Source: JBCCTX01 sp964468435
Lineage (GTDB): Bacteria; Bacteroidota; Bacteroidia; J057
Assembly: GCA_964468435.1 (NCBI GenBank)
Contig: CAYXVE010000029.1
Span: forward strand, 1-59,569
Length of the DNA: 59,569 nt
Reading direction: 5' to 3'
Part shown: one piece after another, positions 52,613 through 59,569 of the stretch
Layout: every line of letters starts with the position of its first letter
Numbering within the stretch: the stretch's first letter is position 1
The notes under the pieces: generated by a model
Told to the model about the DNA's origin: nothing
Databases searched by the model: none
Seen by the model: only the letters and a program-made list of their open reading frames with translations
Position numbers and translations under genes: made by a program

Positions 52613-54481
52613 TCAACGAACAACATGTTGAGTTCCCAACATCTCATTCAAGGCGTGGTTGGCGACCCGCACAACATACTTATTCTCGTCATCCATGACA
52701 CTTTTTAGCGCAGGTATAGCCGGTTTTGCCTGATCTCCCATTTCATCCAATACCTGAGCAGCCATTAATCTGTTCCATGGGTCTTCATTTTGTAATTCTG
52801 CTTTCAATTTATTGATCGCAGGAGCTGCTTTGCCTAGCTTCTCCAGGGCCCGGGCAACGGCTATCCGCACCGCCGGTATGGGATCATTCAGTTTTTCCAT
52901 TAATAGTGATACCTCTGGTTGTCTTTCGGGATGATTACCCAGCTGAATAGCTGCCCAGTAACGAATTGCAGCATTTTCATGCTGAAGATCCTTGTGCAGT
53001 GCTTCCTGTGAACGCTGTCCAAGTGCAGTTTCCCGGATATGTGTTACAGGAATATTTTTGTTGTACATAATCTCATAAACAGGCATCTCCATTTCCTCTT
53101 CCCAATGACGGATAATGGTCTCTGGAATAAGTCCTGTATCGTTTGTCTCATCAGACCATGCAGCATGAGCCTGACGCATGTCTTCTAGCACGGCTGCAAA
53201 TTCCGGATCATCTACGAGATTCATCAGTTCATTGGGATCATTTTCTGTATCGTACAAGGCTTCCCCAGGCTTTTGTTTGGCAATAATGTGTTGGCCCGCT
53301 TCCGGCATGGTCCCATTTTTCTCAGCGCTTCTGATTGCCTGCATAATAGCCCCTTTTTCAGGCGTATTCATATATTGACAATAGGGTTTATAAGATTCAT
53401 AATAACGAATGTATTTAAATCGCTTGTCTCTCACCGCCCGTTGCATGTCGTAGCGTTCATCCATACGGTCGCGACCTGCATAAATATAATCTCTTTCCTG
53501 ACTCAGATTAGGTCCTACAAATGCTCTGCCTTGCATGTGATCCGGGATATTAATTCCTGCAAGCTGTAATGCTGTAGGCGCCATATCAATAAAGCTCACC
53601 AACTCATCTGTTTCAGTACCTATGTCGTGAGGAAGCCAATCCCGGTATTTGGCAGGAACTTTTACGATCAGGGGAACCTGTAAGCCCGAATCAAACAACC
53701 ATCGCTTATGCCTGGGTACACCTGCTCCATGATCTGAATAGAACATTACAATTGTATTATCAGACAATCCATCCTCTTCAAGCTGCTGTAGTATTTCTCC
53801 TACTTGCATATCCATGGCAGTGATGTTGTTGTAGTATCTCGTCCATAATTCGCGTACTTCTCCGGTATTGGGGAAATAGGGCGGAACAGGTATTTCTCCG
53901 GGTTCTTTAAGCAATTCCTCCTGAACATTTTCAGTAGCATTCAGATGCCTTTCCAGATCATTTACACGACTTTCATGAGTGGTGGTAAAATTGAATATGG
54001 AGAAAAAGGGCTGATCTGAATCTATACGGTTGCGCCAATGAGCAGTGTTACTACAATCATCCCAAACAGATTTATCATCTATATTCAGATTGAAGTCCGT
54101 TTTGACGTTGTTGCTGCAATAATATCCTGCTTGACGGAGATATTCAGGATAGGTCCTGATGGTTGAGGGTAATTTACCCTCACACCTCATGTGCTGACTC
54201 CCCAATGAGGAAGAATAAACCCCCGTGATAATACTAGACCGGGCTACAGCACAAACGGGAGCCGTTGCAAATGCGTTTGTATAAAGCACACCCTCATTAG
54301 CCAGGCGATCTAAATGGGGAGTATATGCATGAGGATCGCCATAGCATCCCAGGTTGGGGCTGATATCCTCTGTTGTGATCCAAAGTATGTTGGGCCGGTC
54401 ATCAACCGGTAGGGATTCAGTTTCACGAACTCCCGTTGCCAATAACAGAATCGCGAAAAAAGCACTTAGTAGAGATTTCAT
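52613..54481 (-). CDS. Sulfatase with C-x-A-x-R motif and C-terminal HEAT repeats
   Basis: A 622-residue exported sulfatase (signal about 1-24). RPNILWITTEDISPNLGCYG replaces the common DDxG with TED. The formylglycine motif is PVCAVARSSIITGVYSS, that is C77-A-V-A-R, with Ala where most family members have Pro. MFYSDHGAGVPRHKRW gives the active-site Asp/His, as in heparan N-sulfatase-like enzymes. From about residue 490, helical HEAT-like repeats follow (YWAAIQLGNHPERQPEV; AVARALEKLGKAAP; MAAQVLDEMGDQAKPAI). Whether formylglycine is made on this variant motif is an open question. First intact sulfatase behind DUF1501 in the operon. Confidence 0.9.
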   Translation of the reverse strand: MKSLLSAFFAILLLATGVRETESLPVDDRPNILWITTEDISPNLGCYGDPHAYTPHLDRLANEGVLYTNAFATAPVCAVARSSIITGVYSSSLGSQHMRCEGKLPSTIRTYPEYLRQAGYYCSNNVKTDFNLNIDDKSVWDDCSNTAHWRNRIDSDQPFFSIFNFTTTHESRVNDLERHLNATENVQEELLKEPGEIPVPPYFPNTGEVRELWTRYYNNITAMDMQVGEILQQLEEDGLSDNTIVMFYSDHGAGVPRHKRWLFDSGLQVPLIVKVPAKYRDWLPHDIGTETDELVSFIDMAPTALQLAGINIPDHMQGRAFVGPNLSQERDYIYAGRDRMDERYDMQRAVRDKRFKYIRYYESYKPYCQYMNTPEKGAIMQAIRSAEKNGTMPEAGQHIIAKQKPGEALYDTENDPNELMNLVDDPEFAAVLEDMRQAHAAWSDETNDTGLIPETIIRHWEEEMEMPVYEIMYNKNIPVTHIRETALGQRSQEALHKDLQHENAAIRYWAAIQLGNHPERQPEVSLLMEKLNDPIPAVRIAVARALEKLGKAAPAINKLKAELQNEDPWNRLMAAQVLDEMGDQAKPAIPALKSVMDDENKYVVRVANHALNEMLGTQHVVR

Positions 54482-54499
54482 ATATTAATTGAATAATTG

Positions 54500-54749
54500 T
54501 CAAACTTCAGCATCTACTTCCTGTAGATATTCTATCATCTTTGAATATAATTCATCTTTTATTGCTGGCCTAGTTGCCGACAGATCATTTACTTCCTTCA
54601 GGTCATTTTCCAGATCAAATAGCATCCCCTTTCAAGTTAGGTGTTTCAAAGTAGTCGCTTTTTACGCCGGGGAATTGATCATCTATAGAAAATGACAGGG
54701 AGGTCCACCCCTGATCATCGGTAAGGATCCGAATGAAACTGGACGATTT
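54500..54749 (-). pseudogene. Sulfatase relic: N-terminal and C-terminal ends joined by a large deletion
   Basis: Two minus-strand frames match opposite ends of a sulfatase. Bases 54749 to about 54629 read FIRILTDDQGWTSLSFSIDD and then PGVKSDYFETPNLKGD, the usual N-terminal metal-site segment. The next frame, from about 54628, reads MLFDLENDLKEVNDL and on to EYLQEVDAEV, ending at the TGA at 54500-54502, the usual C-terminal 'LYDLENDPxExNNL' region. Only about 80 codons remain of a normal 450-550. The central part with the formylglycine motif is lost and the join is out of frame. The relic lies between DUF1501 and the HEAT sulfatase. Confidence 0.75.
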
Positions 54750-54763
54750 CCATTATTTACAGG

Positions 54764-56227
54764 TTATACCAAAATATCTTTGATCACATTTCCAGCCACA
54801 TCTGTCAGGCGTATATCCCTTCCACTGAAGCGATAGGTAAGCTGGGTATGTTTGATTCCCATCAGGTGCAGCATGGTTGCATGCAGATCGTGAATAGTTG
54901 TCGGATTCTCTACCACCCGGTAGCCATAATCATCGGTCTGACCGTAAATGGTTCCCCCTTTGATGCCACCGCCAGCCATCCAGATGGAAAAAGCCGAGGG
55001 ATTGTGATCCCTGCCGTCCTTCCCTTGAGCAAAGGGTGTACGGCCAAATTCACAGGCGAATACGACCAGCGTTTGTTCAAGTAGACCTCTCGATTTCAGG
55101 TCTTTGAGCAGGCCTGCAATCGGCTGATCTACTGCATGAGCATTCAGCTCATGCCCTTTTCTGAGTTGCTGGTGCTGATCCCAGCGGTCGGCATCGACCT
55201 GCGGGCAGGTCAGCTCGATAAAGCGCACTCCGCGCTCCACCAGCCTTCGTGCCAGCAGGCACTGCGCTCCATAGCTTCGTGTATGTTTATCATCTGAGTA
55301 CAGACCGTAGAGCCTCTTGGTAGCCTTCGTTTCCCCACTGATATCTGTAAGCTCTGGCACAGCTTCCTGCATGCGAAATGCCAGTTCATAATTGGAGATG
55401 GCAGATTCGATCGCATCCGTAGGACCCAGCTTGCCAATGAGTTGCTTATCCAATTTGCGGGAAAAGGCCAGCTTGGCCTGTTGGAGAGATTCGTCTTCTT
55501 CCTGAGGAAGGATATTCGCTACTGGCAGACGGGCTGCCTTGAACAATGAAGCCTGATAGCTGGCCGGAAGAAAACCATTGGTGAAATTATCCATACCTCC
55601 CGGAGGTACCAGCCCCCCATCAATTACGACATATCCGGGCAGGTCTTCATTCATCGATCCCAGACCATAATTGACCCAGGCTCCCATACTGGGCCTACCT
55701 TGAATCCCGATCCCGGTATGCAGGAAATAGTTGGCGTTGGTATGCTCGGGAAAATCTGATACCATCGAACGGATTACCGCAATATCATCTACACAAGTCG
55801 CAATATGGGGAAATAATTCGCTTACAGGAATTCCACTCTCCCCATATTGCTTAAATTCCCAGGGACTTTTGAGGATTTTACCGATGTTGTCAAACTGGGT
55901 ATTTTCAACTTTAAATTTTTTATAGGGGCTTTCGCCGTTTTCTTGGGCTAACCGTGGCTTGGGATCAAATGAATCTACCTGAGAAACGCCCCCATCCATA
56001 AAGAGAAAGATCACGTTTTTGGCTTTGGGTGTGAGATGTGGTAATTGTGTAAATCCCTTACTCACCTCCTCGATGAGCTTATCTTCCTGCCGGATCTGGC
56101 AGCCAAAAGGGATAGAACTCATTAACCCCATCAAAGCTATTGACCCAAATCCACTCTTACAGCGTCCCAGCATCTCACGTCTTGACATAGGCCTGTGTAT
56201 GCGGTGATTATTTTCATCTGGTTTCAT
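54764..56227 (-). CDS. DUF1501 domain protein, Tat-exported
   Basis: A 487-residue DUF1501 protein with Tat-like start (MSRREMLGRCKSGFGSIALMG). Family marks: KNVIFLFMDGGVSQVDSFDPKP, SMVSDFPEHTNANYFLHTG, GSMNEDLPGYVVIDGG, QCLLARRLVERGVRFIEL and LVVFACEFGRTPFAQGKDGRDHNPSAFS. It overlaps the DUF1549/DUF1553 gene by 4 bases (56224-56227), so the two are translationally coupled. It is a more typical member than the copy at 21,360, which lacks the HNPSAFS-like ending. Reaction unproven. Confidence 0.93.
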   Translation of the reverse strand: MKPDENNHRIHRPMSRREMLGRCKSGFGSIALMGLMSSIPFGCQIRQEDKLIEEVSKGFTQLPHLTPKAKNVIFLFMDGGVSQVDSFDPKPRLAQENGESPYKKFKVENTQFDNIGKILKSPWEFKQYGESGIPVSELFPHIATCVDDIAVIRSMVSDFPEHTNANYFLHTGIGIQGRPSMGAWVNYGLGSMNEDLPGYVVIDGGLVPPGGMDNFTNGFLPASYQASLFKAARLPVANILPQEEDESLQQAKLAFSRKLDKQLIGKLGPTDAIESAISNYELAFRMQEAVPELTDISGETKATKRLYGLYSDDKHTRSYGAQCLLARRLVERGVRFIELTCPQVDADRWDQHQQLRKGHELNAHAVDQPIAGLLKDLKSRGLLEQTLVVFACEFGRTPFAQGKDGRDHNPSAFSIWMAGGGIKGGTIYGQTDDYGYRVVENPTTIHDLHATMLHLMGIKHTQLTYRFSGRDIRLTDVAGNVIKDILV

Positions 56228-59200
56228 AGTGTGTAGATAAGCGATTTAACGTTGAACATGGCATGGCAGAGATCACTCCAGGTCTGGATGTCATGAAGCC
56301 ACTCAGCTTCGCATTGTTCGTATGATTTACCCTGCTTTTCCAGAAATGACTTTGCCCCGTCTATTTCATCTGGAGTAGCTGCCCTGGAGAATGCCTCCCA
56401 GTACATGCGGTTTACCCTTCTCTTCCAACTGGCAGGATATTCTTTCAGCAGTCGTTTAGCCCACTCATAGGATTGTTCGACTACAAAGGGATCATTCATC
56501 AAGGCCAGAGATTGAGCCGGGATGTTGGTGATATTTCTTTTGCCAAAAGCAGTGGCGGGCACAGGCATATCAAACGTGAGCATGAAAGCAGGCAGAAAAT
56601 TTCGTCGCACTGCTGTATAAATACTTCTTCGCCCTGCACCATCCAAGGGACCCTGATGCCAGGGACGACCCCTTCCATTCATAAATGCTGTCAGATGTAC
56701 TGGTATAGGATTCCCATACATCATGGAATCCAGACATCCAGAAGTTGCGAGGATTGCATCCCGGATGGCTTCTGCCTCCAGGCGCCGTACAGGATAATGC
56801 GACAATAAGATATTTTGTGGGTCTACCTCCCTAGACCTTTCTGAAGCATGAGCTTCCCGCTGGAAGGCCTGAGACATAACCATCATTTTGATTATGGATT
56901 TGATAGACCATTGCTGTCTGATAAATTCATTGGCTAGATAGTCCAGTAACTGTGGGTGGCTGGGTAGCTTGCCCTGCACGCCAAAGTTGTCGACAGTCTC
57001 GACAATCCCCATCCCAAATACATGATGCCATAGCCTGTTGACCATCACACGAGCCGTAAGGGGATTGGATTCATCCAGCAAGGCAGCTGCCCAGGCGTAG
57101 CGGCTGTTGATATCAATATCGAAAGTGTCAGGCCCAGGTGCTACGGCACTGAGAAATCTGTGCTCAACGATCTGCGCGGAGGGCATAGAATGGCTTCCTC
57201 TGATGAATACCGGACTTTTTACCTTTTCTCCTTCCGTAACAGCTTCAATATAGTCAGGAGTGTACACAGCACTTCCCAGACTGTCTATCTGTGATAGCAG
57301 ATTCCTGGCAGTAGGAGATAAACGTCTCTTCAGTAAACGCTTCCTAAGACCCTGGTTGATGACATCTACATCAGCGTTACCTGCCTGTCCCTTCATCCAG
57401 TTGTGAATTGCCACTGGAAGATCTGTATGAACATGAGTGTTTAGTCCAGGTAAATGTTGGGGTTGGAAAAATCCTTCCGGCAATATGCTGTCATTAAAAA
57501 CTATGGCATAGTAGGCATCAATATATGCATCTGAATCGATATGAAACACATGGCGGTTGAATCTGCCTGGCATAATCTCTATATAGGCCTTATGCCCTTT
57601 CCATTTTTCCAGATTGAATCCGTAGATTGTAGCATCTGTACTGTCAACTGTACGGGAGAGACCTCCGTAGATCGGATACTGAATCAACTGAAAGTTGTCG
57701 ATGACTACTCGAATGGTAGCATTTTTACCTTCCGCCCACACTTGAAGTGTGTCATGTTCAATGGTAAAATTGGGAGAGCGCAGCGCACCTATGATACCAG
57801 GACTAATCTTCCGGCTGCTCATCATCCCCGGATAAAGGTACCGAATGTACTGACTGTCCCTGCTGAAGCTTATCATCCCAGTAGTGCCTCGTTTTCCAAA
57901 AGCATTGCCATCTGTAAACCACCCATCGCTGGTTCCCTTCCGAAAATCTCCAATGATTTTGTAATCGACTGAATCTAATGCAGATAGAGATTCCTTAGAC
58001 AGATTATTACTTACCTTAAAGGCATGAGATGAGGCTAATTTTTCAAGTTGCTTCTGCCATCCATTTCCCACTTCCTCTCTGAGTTGCCTTCTGAGGGTAT
58101 TTATCTTATCCATCAACTTTTCCGTTTCAGGCGTATAGCCTACTGGAGCCTGGGTAGTGCGCATACTTTCGAATATGCCATACATGGCGTAATAATCTGT
58201 GGTAGGAATGGGGTCGAATTTATGGTCGTGACATTTGGCACATCTCACGGTCAATCCCTGAAAAGCCTTGGCTGTCACGTCAATCATATTATCTATCCGG
58301 AAGGATTCCTCCTCTTTGATATCCACCGGGCTGTGTTTTCCTTCACCTAAGCCAAAAAATGCCGTACCGATTATGGATTCATTGAATCCCTCTTCAGGAT
58401 GTTTCCGGGGGTCTTTCAACAGATCCCCAGCCAGATGTTCGTAGACAAACTGATCGTAAGGAAGGTCTTCGTTGAAGGCACGGATCAAATAGTCGCGGTA
58501 ATGCCACGCTCCACCGATTTCGTAGTCAAACTCGTGTCCACGGGTTTCGGCATATCTCACAATGTCCATCCAGTGTCTGGCCCATCGCTCTCCAAACTGA
58601 GGGCTGGAAAGATAATAGTTTACCCATTTCTCGTAAGCCTGATCCGTTGTATCCTGTAGGAATTGTTGCACATGGCTGGGCTTAGGAGGAAGTCCTGTCA
58701 AAACGAATGCTAACCTCCTCATCAACGCTTGGCGCTCTGCCAGTGCAGCTGGGGAAAGTTCCTTTTGTTCAAGCTGTTTCAGGATAAAGCGGTCTATATT
58801 GTTGTTGACAAATTCTTCCCGACGAATTCGGGGAACCTCCACTTTTTCTGGAGGAATCAACGACCAGTGTTGCTTGTATTCGGCACCCTGCTCGATCCAC
58901 TTTTCCAGCAGTGCTATTTCTCTCTGAGACAACGCAGAACCATTTTCTGCAGGAGGCATTCTTTCGGATTCGTCGCTATGTGTAATCCGGTGGATCAGTT
59001 CGCTTTTGTGCCCCGATCCCGGCACGATTGCCTGTAGCCCGCTCTCTAGTAAGCTGGTAGCTCCCTCATCGGTATCAAGGCGTAGACCTGCTTTGCGCGA
59101 GGAGGAGTCCGGACCGTGGCAACTGTAACAGTTATTGGATAGGATCGGACGTATATGGTAGTTGAAATCCACTTTTGAGGGCAAGCCATCCACCTGGTCT

Positions 59201-59295
59201 CCCTCATTGAAAAACACAAATCCCAGCAACAAACCTCCCAATAAGAGGGTCCCGAAGTATTTTAACAGAACCCTGCGGCGCTGAATACGTAACAT
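56224..59295 (-). CDS. Membrane-anchored DUF1549/DUF1553 cytochrome c protein (planctomycete type)
   Basis: A 1023-residue protein with one N-terminal membrane anchor (about 12-29). A planctomycete-type cytochrome domain follows with haem site C56-Y-S-C-H and GPDSSSRKAGLRLD. DUF1549 covers about 150-370, with WARHWMDIVRYAETRGHEFDYE and a second CAKCH near 354. A beta-sandwich insert (about 450-640; DFRKGTSDGWFTDGNAFG) separates it from DUF1553 (about 730-1020; ARVMVNRLWHHVFGMGIVETVDNFG). It is the first gene of the long leftward operon. No TAnnTTTG box was found in its 274-base upstream region, where I see no gene. Confidence 0.92.
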   Translation of the reverse strand: MLRIQRRRVLLKYFGTLLLGGLLLGFVFFNEGDQVDGLPSKVDFNYHIRPILSNNCYSCHGPDSSSRKAGLRLDTDEGATSLLESGLQAIVPGSGHKSELIHRITHSDESERMPPAENGSALSQREIALLEKWIEQGAEYKQHWSLIPPEKVEVPRIRREEFVNNNIDRFILKQLEQKELSPAALAERQALMRRLAFVLTGLPPKPSHVQQFLQDTTDQAYEKWVNYYLSSPQFGERWARHWMDIVRYAETRGHEFDYEIGGAWHYRDYLIRAFNEDLPYDQFVYEHLAGDLLKDPRKHPEEGFNESIIGTAFFGLGEGKHSPVDIKEEESFRIDNMIDVTAKAFQGLTVRCAKCHDHKFDPIPTTDYYAMYGIFESMRTTQAPVGYTPETEKLMDKINTLRRQLREEVGNGWQKQLEKLASSHAFKVSNNLSKESLSALDSVDYKIIGDFRKGTSDGWFTDGNAFGKRGTTGMISFSRDSQYIRYLYPGMMSSRKISPGIIGALRSPNFTIEHDTLQVWAEGKNATIRVVIDNFQLIQYPIYGGLSRTVDSTDATIYGFNLEKWKGHKAYIEIMPGRFNRHVFHIDSDAYIDAYYAIVFNDSILPEGFFQPQHLPGLNTHVHTDLPVAIHNWMKGQAGNADVDVINQGLRKRLLKRRLSPTARNLLSQIDSLGSAVYTPDYIEAVTEGEKVKSPVFIRGSHSMPSAQIVEHRFLSAVAPGPDTFDIDINSRYAWAAALLDESNPLTARVMVNRLWHHVFGMGIVETVDNFGVQGKLPSHPQLLDYLANEFIRQQWSIKSIIKMMVMSQAFQREAHASERSREVDPQNILLSHYPVRRLEAEAIRDAILATSGCLDSMMYGNPIPVHLTAFMNGRGRPWHQGPLDGAGRRSIYTAVRRNFLPAFMLTFDMPVPATAFGKRNITNIPAQSLALMNDPFVVEQSYEWAKRLLKEYPASWKRRVNRMYWEAFSRAATPDEIDGAKSFLEKQGKSYEQCEAEWLHDIQTWSDLCHAMFNVKSLIYTL

Positions 59296-59569
59296 AATCC
59301 TTTTCTTCTAAGGACAATAATTTAAGATTTATTAAGACAGGAAGCAATGATAAGTTGAAGAGAAGTGATATTTAACATGATAACCTGAACATTTTAAATT
59401 CTATAAACTGTTATCAGGTATATTCCCCGGTGATGATACTAAACACTAAAGTAAGGATGGTCAGAAAAACGCTCTCTTTTTCTAAGTAACAGATACATTG
59501 GGAGTGTAAGCTCAGTGTGCTGCTGTTTAGCTGCTTAGAAAATGTACCTATGAAGTTGTGAATACTTGG
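59296..59569. other. Right-end intergenic sequence, 274 bases, no gene seen
   Basis: No supported open frame, hairpin with T tract or consensus promoter on either strand. It must contain the promoter of the leftward 17.6-kb run unless transcription enters from beyond the window. Confidence 0.4.

Noticed and set aside
41705..59295. Mobile element or genomic island borders around the sulfatase operon
   Set aside because: No transposase, integrase, tRNA target or flanking direct repeats were seen; acquisition is suggested only by gene content.

Overview
The window looks like a chromosomal segment of a member of the Bacteroidota, most likely a marine or aquatic Cytophagales-type bacterium. The evidence is a fused SecDF, an rpsF-rpsR-rplI operon driven by a TAnnTTTG-type -7 promoter element, C-terminal type IX secretion (T9SS) sorting domains, a TonB-dependent receptor, a bacterial GH3 protein, and many lipoprotein and Tat-type signals. 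I found no rRNA, tRNA, CRISPR array, intact IS element or phage genes. The exact genus cannot be read from the sequence.

The left part (1-17,100) is mainly housekeeping. It holds a truncated membrane-protein start, secDF, the S6/S18/L9 operon, a pair of M16 peptidases (one with the HxxEH site, one without), an SH3/RlpA-like protein, a 116-residue orphan, an MscS channel, a two-gene unit (zincin metalloprotease plus a Pycsar-effector-type membrane protein whose HD doublet is replaced), a GH3 family enzyme, a formate/nitrite-type channel and a TPR protein.

The rest (17,150-59,300) is an accessory catabolic region. Unit A, transcribed leftward (25,680 to 17,152), holds a DUF1549/DUF1553 cytochrome protein, a DUF1501 protein, a sulfatase and a GH127 beta-L-arabinofuranosidase. 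Unit B, rightward (25,816-31,516), holds a T9SS-exported repeat protein, a strong terminator or attenuator, a TonB-dependent receptor and a beta-propeller phytase. Next come a DUF6807-PVC-type dehydrogenase fusion, an M48 peptidase relic, a GH5 glucanase with a T9SS tail, a sulfatase, a DinB protein and an endonuclease/exonuclease/phosphatase-family protein. Unit C, leftward (59,295 to 41,705), is a roughly 17.6-kb run of one-way genes: DUF1549/DUF1553, DUF1501, a sulfatase relic, a HEAT-bearing sulfatase, a sugar isomerase, a sulfatase, an SMP-30 lactonase, a sulfatase, a Gfo/Idh/MocA oxidoreductase, a PhoD-like phosphatase, a glycosidase relic and a sulfatase.

Inference: the accessory region strips sulfate, phosphate and sugars from complex, probably algal or plant, polymers outside the inner membrane. 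Six intact sulfatases of different types, glycosidases, oxidoreductases, an isomerase and a lactonase fit stepwise breakdown of a sulfated glycan. The phytase, PhoD and receptor point to organic phosphate. There is no SusC/SusD pair, so this is not a classical PUL. The DUF1501/DUF1549/PVC-dehydrogenase genes resemble planctomycete families and may have been acquired by transfer. At least three decayed genes show that the region has been rearranged.
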